Source of the DNA: Brachybacterium sp. YJGR34
Lineage (GTDB): Bacteria; Actinomycetota; Actinomycetes; Actinomycetales; Dermabacteraceae
Direction: 5' to 3'
Assembly: GCF_003347015.1 (NCBI RefSeq)
Contig: NZ_PNFB01000004.1
Span: 124,001 to 188,000 of the forward strand
Length of the DNA stretch: 64,000 bases
In this document: piece after piece, positions 29,602 through 38,987 of the stretch
How positions within the stretch are numbered: position 1 is the stretch's first letter
Layout: every line of letters begins with the position of its first letter
The notes under the pieces: generated by a model
Told to the model about the DNA's origin: nothing
Database searches by the model: none
The model's input: only the letters and a program-made list of their open reading frames with translations
Program-made: the position numbers and the translations under genes

Positions 29602-30774
29602 TCAGGAGACGTCGGTGCCGAAGTCGGCCGGCTTCTCGCCGCCGGAGAACTTCCACTTGATGGCTGCGATCGTGCGCTCAGCGGCCTTGCCATCGCCGTA
29701 GGGGTTCACAGCGTTGGCCATGCCCTTGTAAGCCTCCTCGGAGTCCAGCAGCAGGGAGACCTCGTCGATGATTCGTTGACGCTTGGTGCCGATCAGCTTC
29801 ACCGTCCCGGCCACGACAGCCTCGGGGCGCTCGGTGTTCTCTCGCATGACGAGTACCGGCTTGCCCAGGGAGGGGGCTTCCTCCTGCACGCCGCCGGAGT
29901 CGGTGAGCACGATGTCGGCCAAGGAGAGCGCGCGTGTGAACTCGGCATAGGCCAGCGGCTCGATGAGCAGGACGTTCTCGAGGTCGGCGACGGCGGGCAT
30001 GATGGACTCGCGCACCTTCGGATTCCGGTGGATCGGGAACACGACGGTGAGATCCGGGTAGCGGCGCGCGAGCTCGGCCACGCCCGCACCGATATCGGCC
30101 ATTCCTTCGCCGATGTTCTCCCGTCGATGTGCCGTGACCAGGAGGATCCGCCCTCCGGAACCGGCCTTCTTGGCCTGCTGCAGCGCCTCCAGACGCTCGT
30201 CGCCGAAGTGCACCTCGAGAGTCCTCGTCGCGAACATGAGCGTGTCGATCACGCTGTTGCCCGTGATGACGATGTCGTTCTCGCTGATGTCCTCGCGGGT
30301 CAGATTGTCCTTGGAGGTGGAGGTGGGTGCGAGATGCAGGGCCGTGATCTGGCTCGTGAGTTTGCGGTTCGCTTCCTCCGGGAACGGCGAGTCGATGTGT
30401 CCGGAGCGGAGCCCCGCCTCGAGGTGCACCACGGGGATCTGGCGGTTGAACGTCGCGATGGCCGCACCCATCACTGTCGTGGTGTCGCCCTGGACGATCA
30501 CGACGTCGGGCTTCTCCTCGGCGAGGATCTCGTCCAGACCGGCAATGACCTTTGCGGCGACGCCGTTGAGCGTCTGGCCAGCGGCCATGATGTTCATGTC
30601 GTGGTCAGGCTCGATTCCGAACATGGTGTTCACCTGGTCGAGCATCTCTCGGTGCTGACCTGTGACGACGGTGGTCGACTCGAGCTCCGGATCGGCTTCG
30701 ATCGCGGTGATGATGGGGGCGACTTTGATCGCCTCGGGGCGCGTTCCGTAAACAGTCATGATGCGCAGGGACAT
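29602..30774 (-). CDS. wecB: UDP-N-acetylglucosamine 2-epimerase (non-hydrolysing)
   Basis: A 390-residue GT-B-fold enzyme that interconverts UDP-GlcNAc and UDP-ManNAc. It has the start IMTVYGTRPEAIKVAPII, VVQGDTTT near residue 95, HLEAGLRSG near residue 120 and TDSGGVQEEAPSLGKPVLVMRE near residue 284, with the catalytic-site His/Glu residues of the WecB/MnaA family. Length is typical. With the adjacent dehydrogenase it supplies UDP-ManNAcA. The gene is also called mnaA in Gram-positives. Confidence 0.95.
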   Translation of the reverse strand: MSLRIMTVYGTRPEAIKVAPIITAIEADPELESTTVVTGQHREMLDQVNTMFGIEPDHDMNIMAAGQTLNGVAAKVIAGLDEILAEEKPDVVIVQGDTTTVMGAAIATFNRQIPVVHLEAGLRSGHIDSPFPEEANRKLTSQITALHLAPTSTSKDNLTREDISENDIVITGNSVIDTLMFATRTLEVHFGDERLEALQQAKKAGSGGRILLVTAHRRENIGEGMADIGAGVAELARRYPDLTVVFPIHRNPKVRESIMPAVADLENVLLIEPLAYAEFTRALSLADIVLTDSGGVQEEAPSLGKPVLVMRENTERPEAVVAGTVKLIGTKRQRIIDEVSLLLDSEEAYKGMANAVNPYGDGKAAERTIAAIKWKFSGGEKPADFGTDVS

Positions 30775-30926
30775 GGTGGGCCTCCTATGAGGAAGGGGTG
30801 GGGGAGGGTGTGTCTCTGCGTGAACGTGATCGCGAGACGTGGAGGAATGGTGCGGTGGGACGACTTATCCCGGCTCGGCGCGGGAGCGTGCCGAGCCGGG
30901 ATGTGGAGCGCGCCGTCCGTGGGAAA

Positions 30927-32180
30927 TCAGCGCCACAGCCCCTTGGTGTCGATGACGATCTTCTCCTGGAGCAGTTCGCGGTTCACAGTCTTGAAGGGGT
31001 CATGGTCGACCATGAGCAGCACGATGTCCGCGCGCTCGAGCGCGGACTCGAGCTCGGCGAGCTCCACGTTCGCGCGCTCCTCGAGCTCGGAGGGGAGCTC
31101 GTCGACGTTGGGCTCGACCACCAGGACGGTGCCGTCGGTGAGCTGATCGGCGAGGGAGCCGGCGATGTTCCGGCTGGGGGACTCGCGCAGGTCGTCGATA
31201 TTGGCCTTGAAGGCGATGCCGAGGGCGGCGACGGTGGGGTCCTTGAACCGGTCGGCGCGCTCGAGGACCTTCTGGATCACGAGCTCCGGCTTGGAGTCGT
31301 TGACCTCGCGCGCGGTGCGGATGAGGTTCGAGTACTCCCGGTCCGCCGAGACGATGAACCAGGGATCCACGGCGATGCAGTGGCCGCCCACGCCGGGGCC
31401 GGGCTGGAGGATGTTCACGCGCGGGTGGTGGTTGGCGAGCTCGATGAGCTCCCACACGTCGATGCCCTGGCGGTCGGCGATGATCGAGAGCTCGTTGGCG
31501 AAGGCGATGTTCACGTCGCGGAAAGCGTTCTCGGTCAGCTTCGCCATCTCGGCGGTACGCGCGTCGGTGAGCAGCAGCTCGCCCTTGCAGAAGCTCGCAT
31601 AGAGGTCGCGGTTCAGTGCGGCGGCCTCCGGCGTCATGCCGCCGATGATGCGGTCGTTGTCGACCATCTCGATCATGATGCGGCCCGGCAGCACACGCTC
31701 CGGGGCGTGCGAGAAGTACAGCGAGTTGGGGAGGTTGGGCTCCTTGGTGAACTCCGGACGCGCCTCGAGGATCACCTCGGCCATCCGCTCCGTCGCGCCG
31801 GGAGGAGCGGTCGACTCCAGGACGATGAGCTCACCGCCGGAGAGCTTGGGCGCGATGCCGCCGGCGGCGGCCTCGATGTAGGAGAGGTCGGCGTCGTGGT
31901 CGCCCTTGAACGGGGTGGGAACGGAGACGATGTACGCATCGGCCTCCGGGGTCTCCAGCTGTGCGGAGAGCTTGCCCTGGGCGACGCAGCCGGCCACGAC
32001 GGATTCGAGGCCCTCCTCGACGAACGGCACGGTGCCTGCATTGATCGCATCGACGTTGCTCTGCTTGACGTCGACGCCGATCACGTTCTTGCCGGCCTGG
32101 GCGAGAACGGCAGCGGTCGGCAGGCCGATGTAGCCGAGACCGATCACGCTGACGGTGTCGAGGGGGACGTTCGGGCTCAT
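30927..32180 (-). CDS. wecC: UDP-N-acetyl-D-mannosamine dehydrogenase
   Basis: A 417-residue member of the UDP-glucose/GDP-mannose dehydrogenase family. Pairing with a UDP-GlcNAc 2-epimerase makes oxidation of UDP-ManNAc to UDP-ManNAcA the likely reaction. Rossmann motif VIGLGYIGLP near residue 12; central ENAFRDVNIAFANE helix; catalytic Cys268 in GPGVGGHCIAVDP; KANIDDLRESPS before the C-terminal domain. The ATG at 32180 follows AGGAG. It is first in the minus-strand arm. A minus-strand TACAGT box at 32243-32238 could be its -10. Confidence 0.93.
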   Translation of the reverse strand: MSPNVPLDTVSVIGLGYIGLPTAAVLAQAGKNVIGVDVKQSNVDAINAGTVPFVEEGLESVVAGCVAQGKLSAQLETPEADAYIVSVPTPFKGDHDADLSYIEAAAGGIAPKLSGGELIVLESTAPPGATERMAEVILEARPEFTKEPNLPNSLYFSHAPERVLPGRIMIEMVDNDRIIGGMTPEAAALNRDLYASFCKGELLLTDARTAEMAKLTENAFRDVNIAFANELSIIADRQGIDVWELIELANHHPRVNILQPGPGVGGHCIAVDPWFIVSADREYSNLIRTAREVNDSKPELVIQKVLERADRFKDPTVAALGIAFKANIDDLRESPSRNIAGSLADQLTDGTVLVVEPNVDELPSELEERANVELAELESALERADIVLLMVDHDPFKTVNRELLQEKIVIDTKGLWR

Positions 32181-32512
32181 CTGATCTCCTGGCGATCGGG
32201 GTAGGGAGAAACGCCCGGGTGACCCGAGCCGCCCCACACTGTAGCGGCTGGGCCCTCCCTGGGAAACGTGGCGTCCACGCTGGAGCTCTTGCAACAGGCC
32301 AGGGTCACGGAATCGTAAAGTATGCACCAGGACGAAGCCTGCGCACACATGGAACCTGTTGATGCAGGGAGCGTGTCGGCGCTGAGTCGAGTCCGCTAGC
32401 GGCGCATACTGCGTTGATTTCATCACCCAGACATCATTCGTTCATCGGGGGAGTGGTGTATCTGGCGAAGGTACGCTCGGTGGTGACCCTCACCGTGCGC
32501 CCAAGGAGCAGG
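32181..32512. promoter_or_regulatory. divergent intergenic region between wecC and an exported protein
   Basis: This 332-bp gap is less GC-rich than its surroundings and has no credible reading frame. On the minus strand, TACAGT at 32243-32238 is a possible -10 for the wecC arm, giving a leader of about 50 nt. On the plus strand, CATACT at 32405-32410 is a weak -10 candidate for the gene at 32513. No operator-like palindrome was found. Confidence 0.4.
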
Positions 32513-33586
32513 ATGCCAGGACGACTCGCCCCCTTCTCCCGCCTTGGGCAGATGGCCACCGTTGCAGTCTGCATCCTTCTCGTCCTCGTGACCGGCCTCG
32601 TCATGAGGCAGATGTGGTTGGGCGATGTGCAAGTGCGCAGTGAGAGCGGCGTCAGCGAGAGCTCGGACGGAGGTGGTGAGGCATCGCCGCAGCCCGAAAG
32701 TCCCGCCCGGGAATCGCAGGCGCCGCAGCACGTCGTGGATGCGACAGGGGTAGGTTCGCTGACTCTGCCGGAGTACGTCTACATGGCGAAAGAGAGTTTC
32801 TCTGTCGAAGCGGGTCGTTCATATTTGCTGAGTTTCGAGCTCGACACGGTGAAGCCGGAAGGCGAGCCAGGTCGCATAATGTACCTAGGTGTGACTCTCA
32901 GCTGTACTGGTGCGGCGTCGGGCAGTGTCGGGGGAACCGAGAATCTGATTCCTGAAGAGCCCGTCACCTATGCAAACCAGATGCTCCTCACGCCGTCGGA
33001 GGACGGGGTCGTGACCTGTCAGGTGCTGGCGAGCTCTCCCATTGAGGAGGTGGCGGCGCGGGGCACGACGATCGAGCTGGAGGCGGAGTGGAGCGCTGTT
33101 CGACTCGGAGGGTACGCGGTCGAGACTCCGGCGGGGGAGGAGCTTCCCATGACCGTTCCTGCGGGCGAGCGAAGCTCGGCGTTCAGCCAGGTGGTGCCTC
33201 TCCACTCTGTCCCCAGCCGCCGTCTCGACGTTCTCTCCACCCTTCACGTGACCACGTGCACCGGCACGGGCGGTTCGCGAGAGAACGGAAAAGTGTGGTG
33301 CGCCAGAAAGGATCTCGACGGTGACGGCAGCGAGTTCGATCTCGAGCTCACGGTCGATGTCATCAATGCCGACGGGTCTGTGTGCGAGTCGTTGCGAAGG
33401 GTTGTGAGCTCTCAGCACGTCGATGTGGACCAGCATCACGCGCTGTTCCAGCTCTACGACTCCGCCATCGTTCCTGAGTCCGCCTGTGGCAGCGCACTGC
33501 GCGTCAGCGTGGTGGTGATCAACTCCGGACCTGCATCCCTCGTCGTCCACGAGTCCAACTCCTCGCTGATCGCGGCGGAGATGTAG
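32513..33586 (+). CDS. membrane-anchored exported protein of unknown function
   Basis: A 357-residue protein with one hydrophobic segment at about residues 16-38 (VAVCILLVLVTGLVM after a basic start), so it is either anchored with an outside C-terminal part or secreted. A Ser/Gly/Pro/Glu-rich linker (residues about 42-75) leads to a beta-rich region with two Cys-containing halves (VTLSCTG..VVTCQV; VTTCTGTGG..KVWCARKDLDGDGSEFDLE). The DLDGDGSEFD run resembles a calcium-binding loop. AAGGAG lies 5 nt before the ATG at 32513, which decides the start. It stands next to the polymer genes and is probably a wall-associated protein; no family is recognised. Confidence 0.65.
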   Translation: MPGRLAPFSRLGQMATVAVCILLVLVTGLVMRQMWLGDVQVRSESGVSESSDGGGEASPQPESPARESQAPQHVVDATGVGSLTLPEYVYMAKESFSVEAGRSYLLSFELDTVKPEGEPGRIMYLGVTLSCTGAASGSVGGTENLIPEEPVTYANQMLLTPSEDGVVTCQVLASSPIEEVAARGTTIELEAEWSAVRLGGYAVETPAGEELPMTVPAGERSSAFSQVVPLHSVPSRRLDVLSTLHVTTCTGTGGSRENGKVWCARKDLDGDGSEFDLELTVDVINADGSVCESLRRVVSSQHVDVDQHHALFQLYDSAIVPESACGSALRVSVVVINSGPASLVVHESNSSLIAAEM

Positions 33587-33619
33587 CGGAGGGCATCGCA
33601 GGCGCCGCAACTCCGTCCC

Positions 33620-33911
33620 TCACTTCACATACTCGGCGCTCCCGTCGCCGGACGTGCCGCCCGCCGTCGCCGCCATGAACACCAGTACCGTCACGGTCCT
33701 CTCGTCACGCTCAGCGAGCGTTCGGCCCGGGGTGAGCGCGATCGAGTTCACGTGCGACGGGCGCGAGGGCGACTACGGTGTCTTCCCGGGCCTCGAGGGG
33801 TGCGCTCGTCAGCAGCGCGCCCCGGGTCATCTTCCAACCGTTCGGGATGAAGAGGGCGACCGACTTCGGCACGGCACCTCGACTGGCCAGGACGAGTACA
33901 GATCGTCGGTC
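33620..33911 (-). pseudogene. remnant of a glycosidase-like gene (C-terminal part), frameshifted
   Basis: On the minus strand, SVLVLASRGAVPKS, NGWKMTRGALLTSAPLEAR and VALAPVAREL match, in order, LTLVLVDLRDPADG, DGWELSRGAQLTGASLEAQ and AGLAPVAGEL near the C terminus of the intact protein encoded at 41101-42753. The match continues after a shift of reading frame near 33735-33760 as TVTVLVFMAATAGGTS, against TVTVLELAATEGGAS, and ends at a stop at 33622-33620. Only the last 95 or so codons are left and no upstream part was found. The rest of the 33587-34038 gap shows nothing else. Confidence 0.6.
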
Positions 33912-34038
33912 ACGCAACCTGACAACCCGACCCGTCCCAGATCCCGCCCGAGTACCTCCCCATCTCCGTCGCCGCCCATCGCCGCGGTCCAGACACCCCC
34001 GATACTTCCACCACCCCGCCGTCCGCGATCGCGTCACC

Positions 34039-35472
34039 TCAGAACGGCGCAAGGCGCTTGCGAGAGCGCTCCTCGGTGGCGACAAGGACGTCCAGGAGGA
34101 AGTTCAGCATGTCCACGCGCTGCTCCTGCTGCTCGGGTACATCCCAGAGATTGTGTAACTCCTGCGGGTCCGCCGCGAGATCGTACAGCTCGCCGGTGCG
34201 GGCGCGGTCGGTCGCCGGGCGGCCATGGTGGGCCACGATCTTCCAGCTGCCGCGCCGCACCATGGTAGTGAACACCGGCGGGTCGTAAGCCCAGCAGCCG
34301 TCGCGGTACTCCGAGAGCACCCAGCCGCGGTCTTCCCAGTCCTCGCCGCGCCACAGCGGCGCCAGGTCCCGGCCCTGGGCGCGGGAGAGCCCTTGCGAAC
34401 CTCCCGCGGCGAGGAACGTGCTGGTGAGGTCGATCCACTCCACTAGCTCCTCGCGCACATGGCCAGCGGGCACATGGCCGGGGTGGCGCACGATCAGCGG
34501 CACCCTCACCGAGCAGTCGAACATCATCGGCCCCTTGAGGAGCATCCGGTGATCACCCAGCATCTCGCCGTGGTCGCTGGTGAACACCACGATCGTGTCC
34601 TCGGCGAGCCCTTCGCGGTCCACGGCCTCGAGAATCCGGCCCACCTCCTCGTCCACCAGGGAGACCATCGCGTAGTACTGGGCGATGATCTCCTGTACCT
34701 CCTCGGCGGTGTAGTCGTCGAAGCCCGGCATGTGCCCGGCGTACGACTTCGCCGATTCCTGCCGGTAGATCGGCGGCTTCGTGGCGAGCTCATCCTCGAT
34801 CGTGACCGGGCGGGGCAGCGACTCCGCGTCGTACATCGCGCGGAAGCGCTCGGGAGCCTCGAAGCCGTGATGGGGATCGAAGAAGTTCGCGATGAAGCAG
34901 AACGGTTTGTCCCGATCGCGGGTGTGCGCGAGGAACTCGATGGTCTCCTCGGCGATCCAGCGACTGTAGTGGGCCTCCTGAGGGAGCGCGTCGATGGAGC
35001 GCTCGCGGTCCACGACCGCTTCGCGGTACAGCGCCGGGTGGGTGCGCCGCAGCCAGTTGTGGTACTCGTTCGCGGGGGAGCGCACGTACGGGTCATGCGC
35101 CCAGCGAAAAATGCGGAAGCCGTCGTCCAGCCTCGGCTCGATCCTCCCGGCGAAAGCGGAGCCGAGGTGGAACTTCCCGGCCAGACCACAGTCGTAGCCC
35201 TCATCAGTCAGGACCTTTGTGAACAACTCCTGGCGCGGGTCCATGTCCACGCCGTTGGCCCACAGGCCGTGGTGGCGCGGGTACTGCCCCGTCATGAGGC
35301 TGCCGCGGGAGGGAGCGCAGACCGAGGACTGCGTGTAGCAGTTCGAGAATCGGGTTCCCTGGGCGGCCAGGCGGTCCAGATGCGGGGTGTAAATATGGGG
35401 GTTGCCGGCGGCACCGAGAGCGTCGTAGCGCTGCTGGTCCGTGCTGATCAGAAGGATGTTCGGGCGGGACAT
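34039..35472 (-). CDS. sulfatase (type I, formylglycine-dependent)
   Basis: A 477-residue alkaline-phosphatase-superfamily sulfatase. The maturation motif CAPSR has Cys52, the residue converted to formylglycine. Asp12 in the NILLISTDQQR start is a metal ligand, and TSDHGEMLGDH (near residue 297) supplies the later Asp/His ligands. GRDLAPLWRGE is typical of the C-terminal region. No signal peptide is visible, so it would act in the cytoplasm on imported sulfated sugars. It lies 74 bp after a sugar ABC permease gene on the same strand, suggesting that the importer brings in its substrate. A separate maturation enzyme must be elsewhere. Confidence 0.92.
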   Translation of the reverse strand: MSRPNILLISTDQQRYDALGAAGNPHIYTPHLDRLAAQGTRFSNCYTQSSVCAPSRGSLMTGQYPRHHGLWANGVDMDPRQELFTKVLTDEGYDCGLAGKFHLGSAFAGRIEPRLDDGFRIFRWAHDPYVRSPANEYHNWLRRTHPALYREAVVDRERSIDALPQEAHYSRWIAEETIEFLAHTRDRDKPFCFIANFFDPHHGFEAPERFRAMYDAESLPRPVTIEDELATKPPIYRQESAKSYAGHMPGFDDYTAEEVQEIIAQYYAMVSLVDEEVGRILEAVDREGLAEDTIVVFTSDHGEMLGDHRMLLKGPMMFDCSVRVPLIVRHPGHVPAGHVREELVEWIDLTSTFLAAGGSQGLSRAQGRDLAPLWRGEDWEDRGWVLSEYRDGCWAYDPPVFTTMVRRGSWKIVAHHGRPATDRARTGELYDLAADPQELHNLWDVPEQQEQRVDMLNFLLDVLVATEERSRKRLAPF

Positions 35473-35546
35473 GGGTTCTCACTTCCGGACTGGCGGGGAA
35501 TGCGCGCAGTGTCGCGCACGGTGACTGCTGGAGGCGGGACCAGCGC

Positions 35547-36437
35547 TCAGCTCTTCACGGCACCGGCGATCCCTTCGACGAAGTGGCGCTGGAGCAGCAG
35601 GAACAGCACGAGGATGGGGATCAGGGAGATCGAGGCCGCCGCGGCCAGCCCCGCCCAGTCCGTGGAGTTGGTCCCCTGGAAGGCGAGCATGCCCACGGCC
35701 AGGGTGCGGTTCTCGGGCGTGGAGAAGGTGAACACCAGGGGCAGAAAGAAGTTGTTCCAGGTGCCCAGGAAGGTCAGAACCACCACGGTGGCGGTGACCG
35801 GCCCCGACAGCGGCAGCATCACCCGGAAGAACGTGCGCAGGAAGCCGGCGCCGTCGATCACCGCGGCCTCCTCCAGCTCCTTCGGGATCCGGGAGAAGAA
35901 GCCCATGTACAGCAGCACCGCGGCGACGTTGCCGCCGCCGGCCATGGCGAGCACCAGGCCGGTGCGGGTGTTCAGCAGCCCCATCAGGTCGCTGAGCTCC
36001 ACGACCGGCACGATGAACAGGCCGGTGGGGATGAACATGGTCGCCACCAGGACCGCCACGATGACCCGGCGTCCCCGGAAGTGGAAGCGGGCCAGCACGT
36101 AGCCCGCCGTGGCGCAGCGCACCACGACCAGCACAATGCTCGCCGTTGTGATCACCACGGAGTTGAGCATGTACTGGGAGAAACCGGCCTCGGACCAGGC
36201 GACCGCATAGTTTTCCGGGTGCCAGGTCTCGGGGACCAGGTTCAGGCCGCTGGCGAAGATCTCCAGGGAGTCCTTGAACGAGGCGGAGAGCACCCAGAGG
36301 AGCGGATACAGCCAGATCAGGCCGATTGCGGCCAGCACGATGGTCTGGATCCAGCGCAGGATGCGGCGGGGGATGCGCCGGCTCTTTACCGCAGCGGGAC
36401 GCTCGCCGGCGGCGCGAGCGGGGGCGGCGGCGGTCAT
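35547..36437 (-). CDS. carbohydrate ABC transporter permease (MalG-like)
   Basis: A 296-residue inner-membrane permease with about six helices. The EAA loop is EELEEAAVIDGAGFLRTFFRVMLPLSGP (with the conserved G), and it ends FVEGIAGAVKS, the usual MalG/UgpE C terminus. Its start codon overlaps the stop of the MalF-type gene (ATGA). It belongs to the sugar importer 35547-38887, upstream of the sulfatase. Confidence 0.93.
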   Translation of the reverse strand: MTAAAPARAAGERPAAVKSRRIPRRILRWIQTIVLAAIGLIWLYPLLWVLSASFKDSLEIFASGLNLVPETWHPENYAVAWSEAGFSQYMLNSVVITTASIVLVVVRCATAGYVLARFHFRGRRVIVAVLVATMFIPTGLFIVPVVELSDLMGLLNTRTGLVLAMAGGGNVAAVLLYMGFFSRIPKELEEAAVIDGAGFLRTFFRVMLPLSGPVTATVVVLTFLGTWNNFFLPLVFTFSTPENRTLAVGMLAFQGTNSTDWAGLAAAASISLIPILVLFLLLQRHFVEGIAGAVKS

Positions 36438-37414
36438 TGGTGGCCCTCCTGTCGCCGCCGGGCCAGGGACATCAGGCCGGTCAGCAGGGCGATGAGCAGG
36501 ACGGTGATCACCCCGAAGGCGACGCCGATCGCCGAGGCGTACCCGAGGTCCGGGCGGCCCTCGCCGAAGGCGGTGTCGTAGATGTAGACCTCGGTGACCA
36601 TCGTCGAGAAGTAGGGTCCGCCTCCGGTCATCGTGACCACCAGATCGAAGATCTGCATCGTCTCCACCACCGTCAGCACGGTGATGATGATGGTGAAGGG
36701 CGTGAGCAGCGGCAGGGTGACGTGCCGCAGCCGCTGCCAGGAGCTCGCTCCGTCGATCTCCGCGGCCTCCAGCAGCTCGCGGGGCACGGTCTGCAGAGCG
36801 GCCAGCCAGTAGATCAGGGTCACGCCCAGCCACTTCCACACGTGCACCGCCATGACGCTGCCGAGCGCGGTGTCGGAGCTGCCCAGGAAGTCGATGGGGG
36901 CGAGCCCCACGAGCTCCCGCAGAGCATTGACCGGCCCGCTGGAGGGATCGAGCACGAACCCCATGAGGATCCCCACGATCGCGGTGGTCGCCACCACGGG
37001 GACGAAGAACGCCGTGCGCAACAGGCCGGCGAAGGGCAGACGCGGGTCGTTGAGCATGATGGCGAGCAGGAGTGAGGCGCCCACACGGATCGGCACCGTG
37101 ACCACGATGATGAGCAGGGTGATGCCGAGCGAGGCCCAGAACAGGTCATCGGTCAGCAGCCGAGCGAAGTTTGCCAGGCCGGTGAAGCTGCGGTCCTGCC
37201 CCAGGCCGCGCCACTCGAGCATCGAGTAGTACAGGCTCGACAGGCTCGGCCAGACCGTGTACAGCGTGAATAGGATCAACGTGGGCGCCAGGAACAGGGC
37301 GATCCATAGCGTGGAGCGGCGGCCTCCCGGACGACGGCCCCCGGGACGGCTCCTGGGCACCGGAGGCGGGGCGGACCGCTCCGGTGCCGGCGTGCTCGCG
37401 AGAGCCTCCGTCAT
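36434..37414 (-). CDS. carbohydrate ABC transporter permease (MalF/UgpA-like)
   Basis: A 326-residue permease. It has a basic, Pro/Gly-rich cytoplasmic N terminus (about 33 residues), then six helices and the EAA loop RELLEAAEIDGASSWQRLRHVTLPLL. It partners with the MalG-type subunit (4-nt overlap) and with the binding lipoprotein 12 bp upstream in the transcript. No ATPase gene is in the cluster; sugar importers of this type often share one MsiK-like ATPase encoded elsewhere. Confidence 0.93.
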   Translation of the reverse strand: MTEALASTPAPERSAPPPVPRSRPGGRRPGGRRSTLWIALFLAPTLILFTLYTVWPSLSSLYYSMLEWRGLGQDRSFTGLANFARLLTDDLFWASLGITLLIIVVTVPIRVGASLLLAIMLNDPRLPFAGLLRTAFFVPVVATTAIVGILMGFVLDPSSGPVNALRELVGLAPIDFLGSSDTALGSVMAVHVWKWLGVTLIYWLAALQTVPRELLEAAEIDGASSWQRLRHVTLPLLTPFTIIITVLTVVETMQIFDLVVTMTGGGPYFSTMVTEVYIYDTAFGEGRPDLGYASAIGVAFGVITVLLIALLTGLMSLARRRQEGHQ

Positions 37415-37426
37415 CTCGGTTCCTCC

Positions 37427-38887
37427 TCAGTACTTCGTCGCGTCGTAGTCGTCGCCCAGGCGGTAGTCCTCGAAAACCCAGTCCGCGAGGGAGACCTCGG
37501 TGCCCTCGGCAGCGACGGCGTCGATCGCGTTCTGCCGCTCCTCGGTGAGGGCGTCCGAGTAGGTCTTCAGCGCAGAACGGGCATCGTCGAGGTCGCCCCC
37601 CAGATAGCCCTGGGCGATCTCTCCCAGGTTCGGCCGCACCTCGTCCATCCGGGCGATGACGGTGCCCACGGCCGCGTTGCGGGCCACCGGGCTGGGAGCG
37701 AGGAAGCAGTTCTCGCGGAAGATGTCGATCGCCGTCGCGTAGGAATCCGCGACGTCAGCGGAGCTCACGGCATCGAGATCGGCAGGAGGCTGGTCCATGT
37801 TCGCTGCGAGCGCCGCGCTGAAGTCCGGGCGTGTGAGCAGGGAGAACAGTTCGCCGACGGCATCGGCCTGGTCGGAGGCGGCGTTCCACCAGAACTGACC
37901 CTCGGCCGGTCCCCGGGCGGTCACGCCCTCACCATCGGGTGAGGGCAGGTTCGCCACCGCGAGATTCGGCAGGAAGTCCTCGAACTGGCCGGCGACGACC
38001 CCGGCGTTCCACGGGCCGTCCAGGAAGATCGCGGCGTCCCCTGATGCCCAGCGCACACGCGCCTCCCGCGCGTCCAGAGAGGTGGAGGCAGGAAGCATGT
38101 AGCCGTCGGAGATCAGGGACTTCAAGAACTCCAGGGAGTCGACGAAGGCATCGGCATGGAAGACGTAGTCGCCGGTGGCGGGATCGGTGGCGCCGGAGAT
38201 GCCGGCGCTGTACACCAGCGCCTGACCGGCGGCCTGGGCCAGGTCCGTCAGATGCTCGCCCATGCGGTCGGAGAAGGCGAGGTTCGTGACCCACGGGAGC
38301 GCCGTCCCGGACGAGGCCAGATCGGCGCAGAGGGAGCGGAACTCGTCCCAGCTCAGCGCCCTGACATCCGGGTCATGGCCTGCGGCCTCGACCATCTCGC
38401 GGTTCATCCAGGTCAGCGTCGAATGCTGCTGGTGGCTGAATATCGGGACGGAATGCACCTTCCCGTCGAAGAGGTGGATCCCTTCGAACAGCACGTCGGC
38501 GACGGCCTGCTGCGCCTCGTCGTCCAGCTCGACGGGGCCGACGGTCCCGTCAGCCACCAAAGAGGTGGACGGAACCCCGAAGAGATTGGTGAACACGTCC
38601 GGCAGCTGGCTGCTGGTCTGGGCGAGCTGGAGCGCCTGGCCCATGTCGTTGGGGTTGTAGACGGTCCGCTCGACCGCCGCTCCGCCCTCCGCGGCGAAGG
38701 CGTCGAACAGACCCGTCAGAGCGTTCTCCAGCGGATCGAAGTGATCCCACCAGGTCACCCCCGCGGTCCCGGAGTCACCCCCGCCGGTCTCGGGCGCCGA
38801 GGAGCGGGAGCAGGCGGCGGCGGTCGCTGCTGTGGTGGGGGCGAGGACGGCGAGGGCGAGCAATCGGCGGCGGTCGATGGTGGCCAT
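37427..38887 (-). CDS. sugar ABC transporter substrate-binding lipoprotein
   Basis: A 486-residue family 1 extracellular solute-binding protein. The signal peptide contains the Arg-rich start DRRRLLALAVLAP and the lipobox TAAAC, so the mature protein starts at Cys26. The pattern VTWWDHFDP, then GDAAIFLDGPWNAG (near residue 285) and a C-terminal SYATAIDIF region fits oligosaccharide binders. First gene of the importer operon, divergent from the IS630-LacI fusion regulator at 39090. Confidence 0.92.
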   Translation of the reverse strand: MATIDRRRLLALAVLAPTTAATAAACSRSSAPETGGGDSGTAGVTWWDHFDPLENALTGLFDAFAAEGGAAVERTVYNPNDMGQALQLAQTSSQLPDVFTNLFGVPSTSLVADGTVGPVELDDEAQQAVADVLFEGIHLFDGKVHSVPIFSHQQHSTLTWMNREMVEAAGHDPDVRALSWDEFRSLCADLASSGTALPWVTNLAFSDRMGEHLTDLAQAAGQALVYSAGISGATDPATGDYVFHADAFVDSLEFLKSLISDGYMLPASTSLDAREARVRWASGDAAIFLDGPWNAGVVAGQFEDFLPNLAVANLPSPDGEGVTARGPAEGQFWWNAASDQADAVGELFSLLTRPDFSAALAANMDQPPADLDAVSSADVADSYATAIDIFRENCFLAPSPVARNAAVGTVIARMDEVRPNLGEIAQGYLGGDLDDARSALKTYSDALTEERQNAIDAVAAEGTEVSLADWVFEDYRLGDDYDATKY

Positions 38888-38987
38888 GAGGAGCTCCTGA
38901 GGTCGCGGTACGACGTTGTACTGCGCGTGACGCTAGACCTCTCATGCGAGGGTGTCAACGCCTGACGGAACAACAAATCTGCACGTC

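Noticed and set aside
33654-34268. A 204-codon plus-strand open frame
   Set aside because: Composition is Arg/Ser/Pro-rich without motifs, and the same bases contain the recognisable minus-strand remnant of the glycosidase-like gene and the sulfatase end.
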